Positions 33,057 through 34,356 of a DNA stretch of 34,356 nt are shown here, one piece after another. Both the position numbers and the translations under genes were made by a program. This stretch comes from Shewanella hanedai (GTDB lineage Bacteria > Pseudomonadota > Gammaproteobacteria > Enterobacterales > Shewanellaceae). Location: the NCBI RefSeq assembly GCF_007197645.1, contig NZ_VKGK01000048.1:1-34356 (forward strand), in the 5' to 3' direction. The notes under the pieces were generated by a model, which ran no database searches, had not been told where the DNA came from, and saw nothing but the letters and a program-made list of their open reading frames with translations. The first letter of the stretch is position 1. Every line of letters begins with the position of its first letter.

Positions 33057-33317
33057 ATCAGTATAAAGATTTGATCGCTCAGCGAGAGTTTAGCGGTACT
33101 GAGGCAAGGCAACGAGTGAATAGCATAGTTATTCTACGGTTAAGCTCGTTAACACAGCTTCAGAACCGCTAAAACTCGCCTGTTAAGGAGTGTTTTTGGC
33201 TGCCTATTTCTGCGTTGAATGAACTCATAAGGGAACAACCATTATGTCATCCACTCGCCTTGAATTAGTTTGCCAAAAAACACTCTGAGTAGATCAACTT
33301 CTTATACTGATTGGTAT
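33051..33317 (+). mobile_element. MITE copy B (267 bp)
   Basis: Same orientation and terminal repeats as copy A (ATACCAATCAGTATAA ... its reverse complement), about 96% identical by eye. The two copies are direct repeats about 3.2 kb apart. It separates the DUF1538 operon from the plus-strand lipoprotein gene. Confidence 0.92.
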
Positions 33318-33365
33318 TAGCCGTGCTCGGACACTAGAATAACCACCAAAATAATAAGAAAAAAT

Positions 33366-33800
33366 ATGATTAGTTATAAAATAGCCATTTTACTCTCACT
33401 CACACTCATGAGTGCCTGTTCAAGCAAGAAAACCGATCCCAGTGATTTCAATCTAGATGTAAAAGACAGGTTCAGCACAAACATTAAAGGAGACGGTATT
33501 AAACTGTTTACCTATAAAGCCCAACTTGCCACTTTGGGTGACTCTGACAATCTACTTCCCCATAAAGAACGTATTGATCAAGCCAAACGAGCACGTTCAG
33601 GTAAGCGCTATGAACAACCGGATCTAAGTGACTGGACCCAACAAATAGAGTTGGGACTCTCAAAGACCTTGACCATGACAGGTTTTTGCCGAGAAGGGTT
33701 TATGGAACTAAGCCGTATTATCGAAGTGGGAAGAGCTGAGATCCGTGGTGAATGTAACGAAGGGGCTAGCGAAGTGGATAAACAAAAATTCGCCTTATAA
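33366..33800 (+). CDS. Small hypothetical lipoprotein
   Basis: 144 residues. The signal MISYKIAILLSLTLMSAC has a lipobox LMSAC (Cys18). The mature part is hydrophilic with two further cysteines (TGFCREGF and RGECNEG) that could form a disulfide. I do not recognise a Pfam family with confidence; similar short lipoproteins occur in Shewanella. The ATG follows AATAAGAAAAAAT with no strong Shine-Dalgarno. It begins 49 bp after MITE B, whose right end gives TGGTATTAG, a weaker -10. Confidence 0.8.
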   Translation: MISYKIAILLSLTLMSACSSKKTDPSDFNLDVKDRFSTNIKGDGIKLFTYKAQLATLGDSDNLLPHKERIDQAKRARSGKRYEQPDLSDWTQQIELGLSKTLTMTGFCREGFMELSRIIEVGRAEIRGECNEGASEVDKQKFAL

Positions 33801-33961
33801 TGCAGTATAAATTGCCCAGTTCATAAAGCAAAACTAGTGCTAACCAACAAGAAAACGCATATTTTATGGCTTGAAGCAACAGATTGAGTTAAAATCCGCA
33901 CCCAGTTTACAATCTGCTGCTAAAGAGCGGCAGATTTATGCAGCATTTTGGTAGAGAGTTT

Positions 33962-34201
33962 ATGAACAGAAAACAGAAAATGATTAAGATGACGGCGAAA
34001 CGTGCCAAGGCTCGCCTGAACAAACATACAGCTCCTACAATCAAAAAGTATGTATCAAAAGGTGATCGCGCCAAAGCATTAGCTCAAGAGCAAGCTGAAG
34101 CCGCACTGTCTGGTAACAAGACTAATGACGAAGGACAGACTGTTGTTGTCGAAGAGACTCAAGATGTCAACGTCGAGTCGACTGAGTCAACTCAATCTTA
34201 A
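33962..34201 (+). CDS. DUF2986 small basic protein
   Basis: 79 residues from ATG 33962 (MNRKQKMIKMTAKRAKARLN), preceded by GAGAG; the in-frame ATG at 33938 would add eight residues with no ribosome site. The N-terminal half is strongly basic (KRAKARLNKHTAPTIKKYVSKGDRAKAL, the DUF2986 signature), and the C-terminal half is acidic and low in complexity (QTVVVEETQDVNVESTEST). Function is unknown; the basic N-terminus could bind nucleic acid (speculative). Confidence 0.8.
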   Translation: MNRKQKMIKMTAKRAKARLNKHTAPTIKKYVSKGDRAKALAQEQAEAALSGNKTNDEGQTVVVEETQDVNVESTESTQS

Positions 34202-34296
34202 GTAATACCTTTACTTAAATAAAAAAGAGAGCTTGGCTCTAATGCCGATCATTTAGTGATAAATCGATCGGTTGACTGATCTTCTAGATGCTTCAG

Positions 34297-34331
34297 AATC
34301 CGAGTCCTACCTCTAGGTCTCGGATTTTTTT
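34297..34331 (+). terminator. intrinsic terminator after the DUF2986 gene
   Basis: AATCCGAG (34297-34304) pairs with CTCGGATT (34319-34326), with CCTA / TAGG inside, followed by T. It lies about 95 nt after the DUF2986 stop and could instead end a transcript starting within the gap, but no good promoter is seen there. Confidence 0.8.
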
Positions 34332-34356
34332 ATGCAAGTATCTCAAGCTTTTGACA

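Noticed and set aside
34202..34296. A second independent sRNA before the terminator at the window end
   Set aside because: The only promoter-like pair (TTGACT ... AGAATC) has a poor -10 and overlaps the terminator; DUF2986 readthrough explains it better.

Overview
The window looks like chromosomal DNA of a marine gammaproteobacterium, most likely Shewanella. This rests on several things: tol-pal, upp/purMN, rnt, nagD and asnB products of familiar gammaproteobacterial type and length, a MotY of the Vibrio/Shewanella polar-flagellum type, and an H-NOX / GGDEF-EAL pair like the one studied in Shewanella woodyi. The species call is inference from gene content, not from a search.

Layout. 1-5.5 kb (minus strand): tRNA-Lys, then the complete ybgC-tolQ-tolR-tolA-tolB-pal-cpoB operon for the trans-envelope Tol-Pal machine. 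5.6-10.8 kb: a lipoprotein prolyl oligopeptidase; a gene-free gap holding a well-formed, unassigned small RNA gene (about 8085-8251, with promoter, folded body and terminator); motY with a recognisable FliA (sigma-28) promoter; RNase T; and a 2-Cys peroxiredoxin. 11-18 kb: an Na+/H+-antiporter-family carrier, upp divergent from purM-purN, a decayed IS3-type transposase end whose last codons form the purN terminator, nagD, and a secreted M28 peptidase. 18-26.4 kb: asnB, the H-NOX / cyclic-di-GMP enzyme pair, a frameshifted VOC gene, a DUF445 membrane protein, a short GNAT, an intact VOC gene behind two abutting palindromes, and a ferredoxin-reductase. 26.5-29.6 kb: a 1034-residue DUF748 (AsmA-like) envelope protein.

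29.6-33.3 kb is the most unusual part. Two direct, about 96% identical copies of a 266/267-bp MITE bracket a 3.2-kb block. The block holds a membrane-anchored glutaredoxin-like gene and a convergent four-gene operon: two paralogous DUF1538 membrane proteins, a PII-like protein and a two-CBS-domain protein. The inner end of each MITE, joined to its flank, makes a perfect extended -10 element (TGGTATAAT) pointing into the block. My leading candidate for an undescribed system is this DUF1538 pair acting as a carrier or channel controlled by a nucleotide-sensing PII/CBS pair. The window ends with a small lipoprotein gene and a DUF2986 gene.

Most genes here are ordinary core genes. The features worth follow-up are the DUF1538/PII/CBS block and its MITEs, the orphan sRNA, and several regulatory or decay signatures listed as findings.
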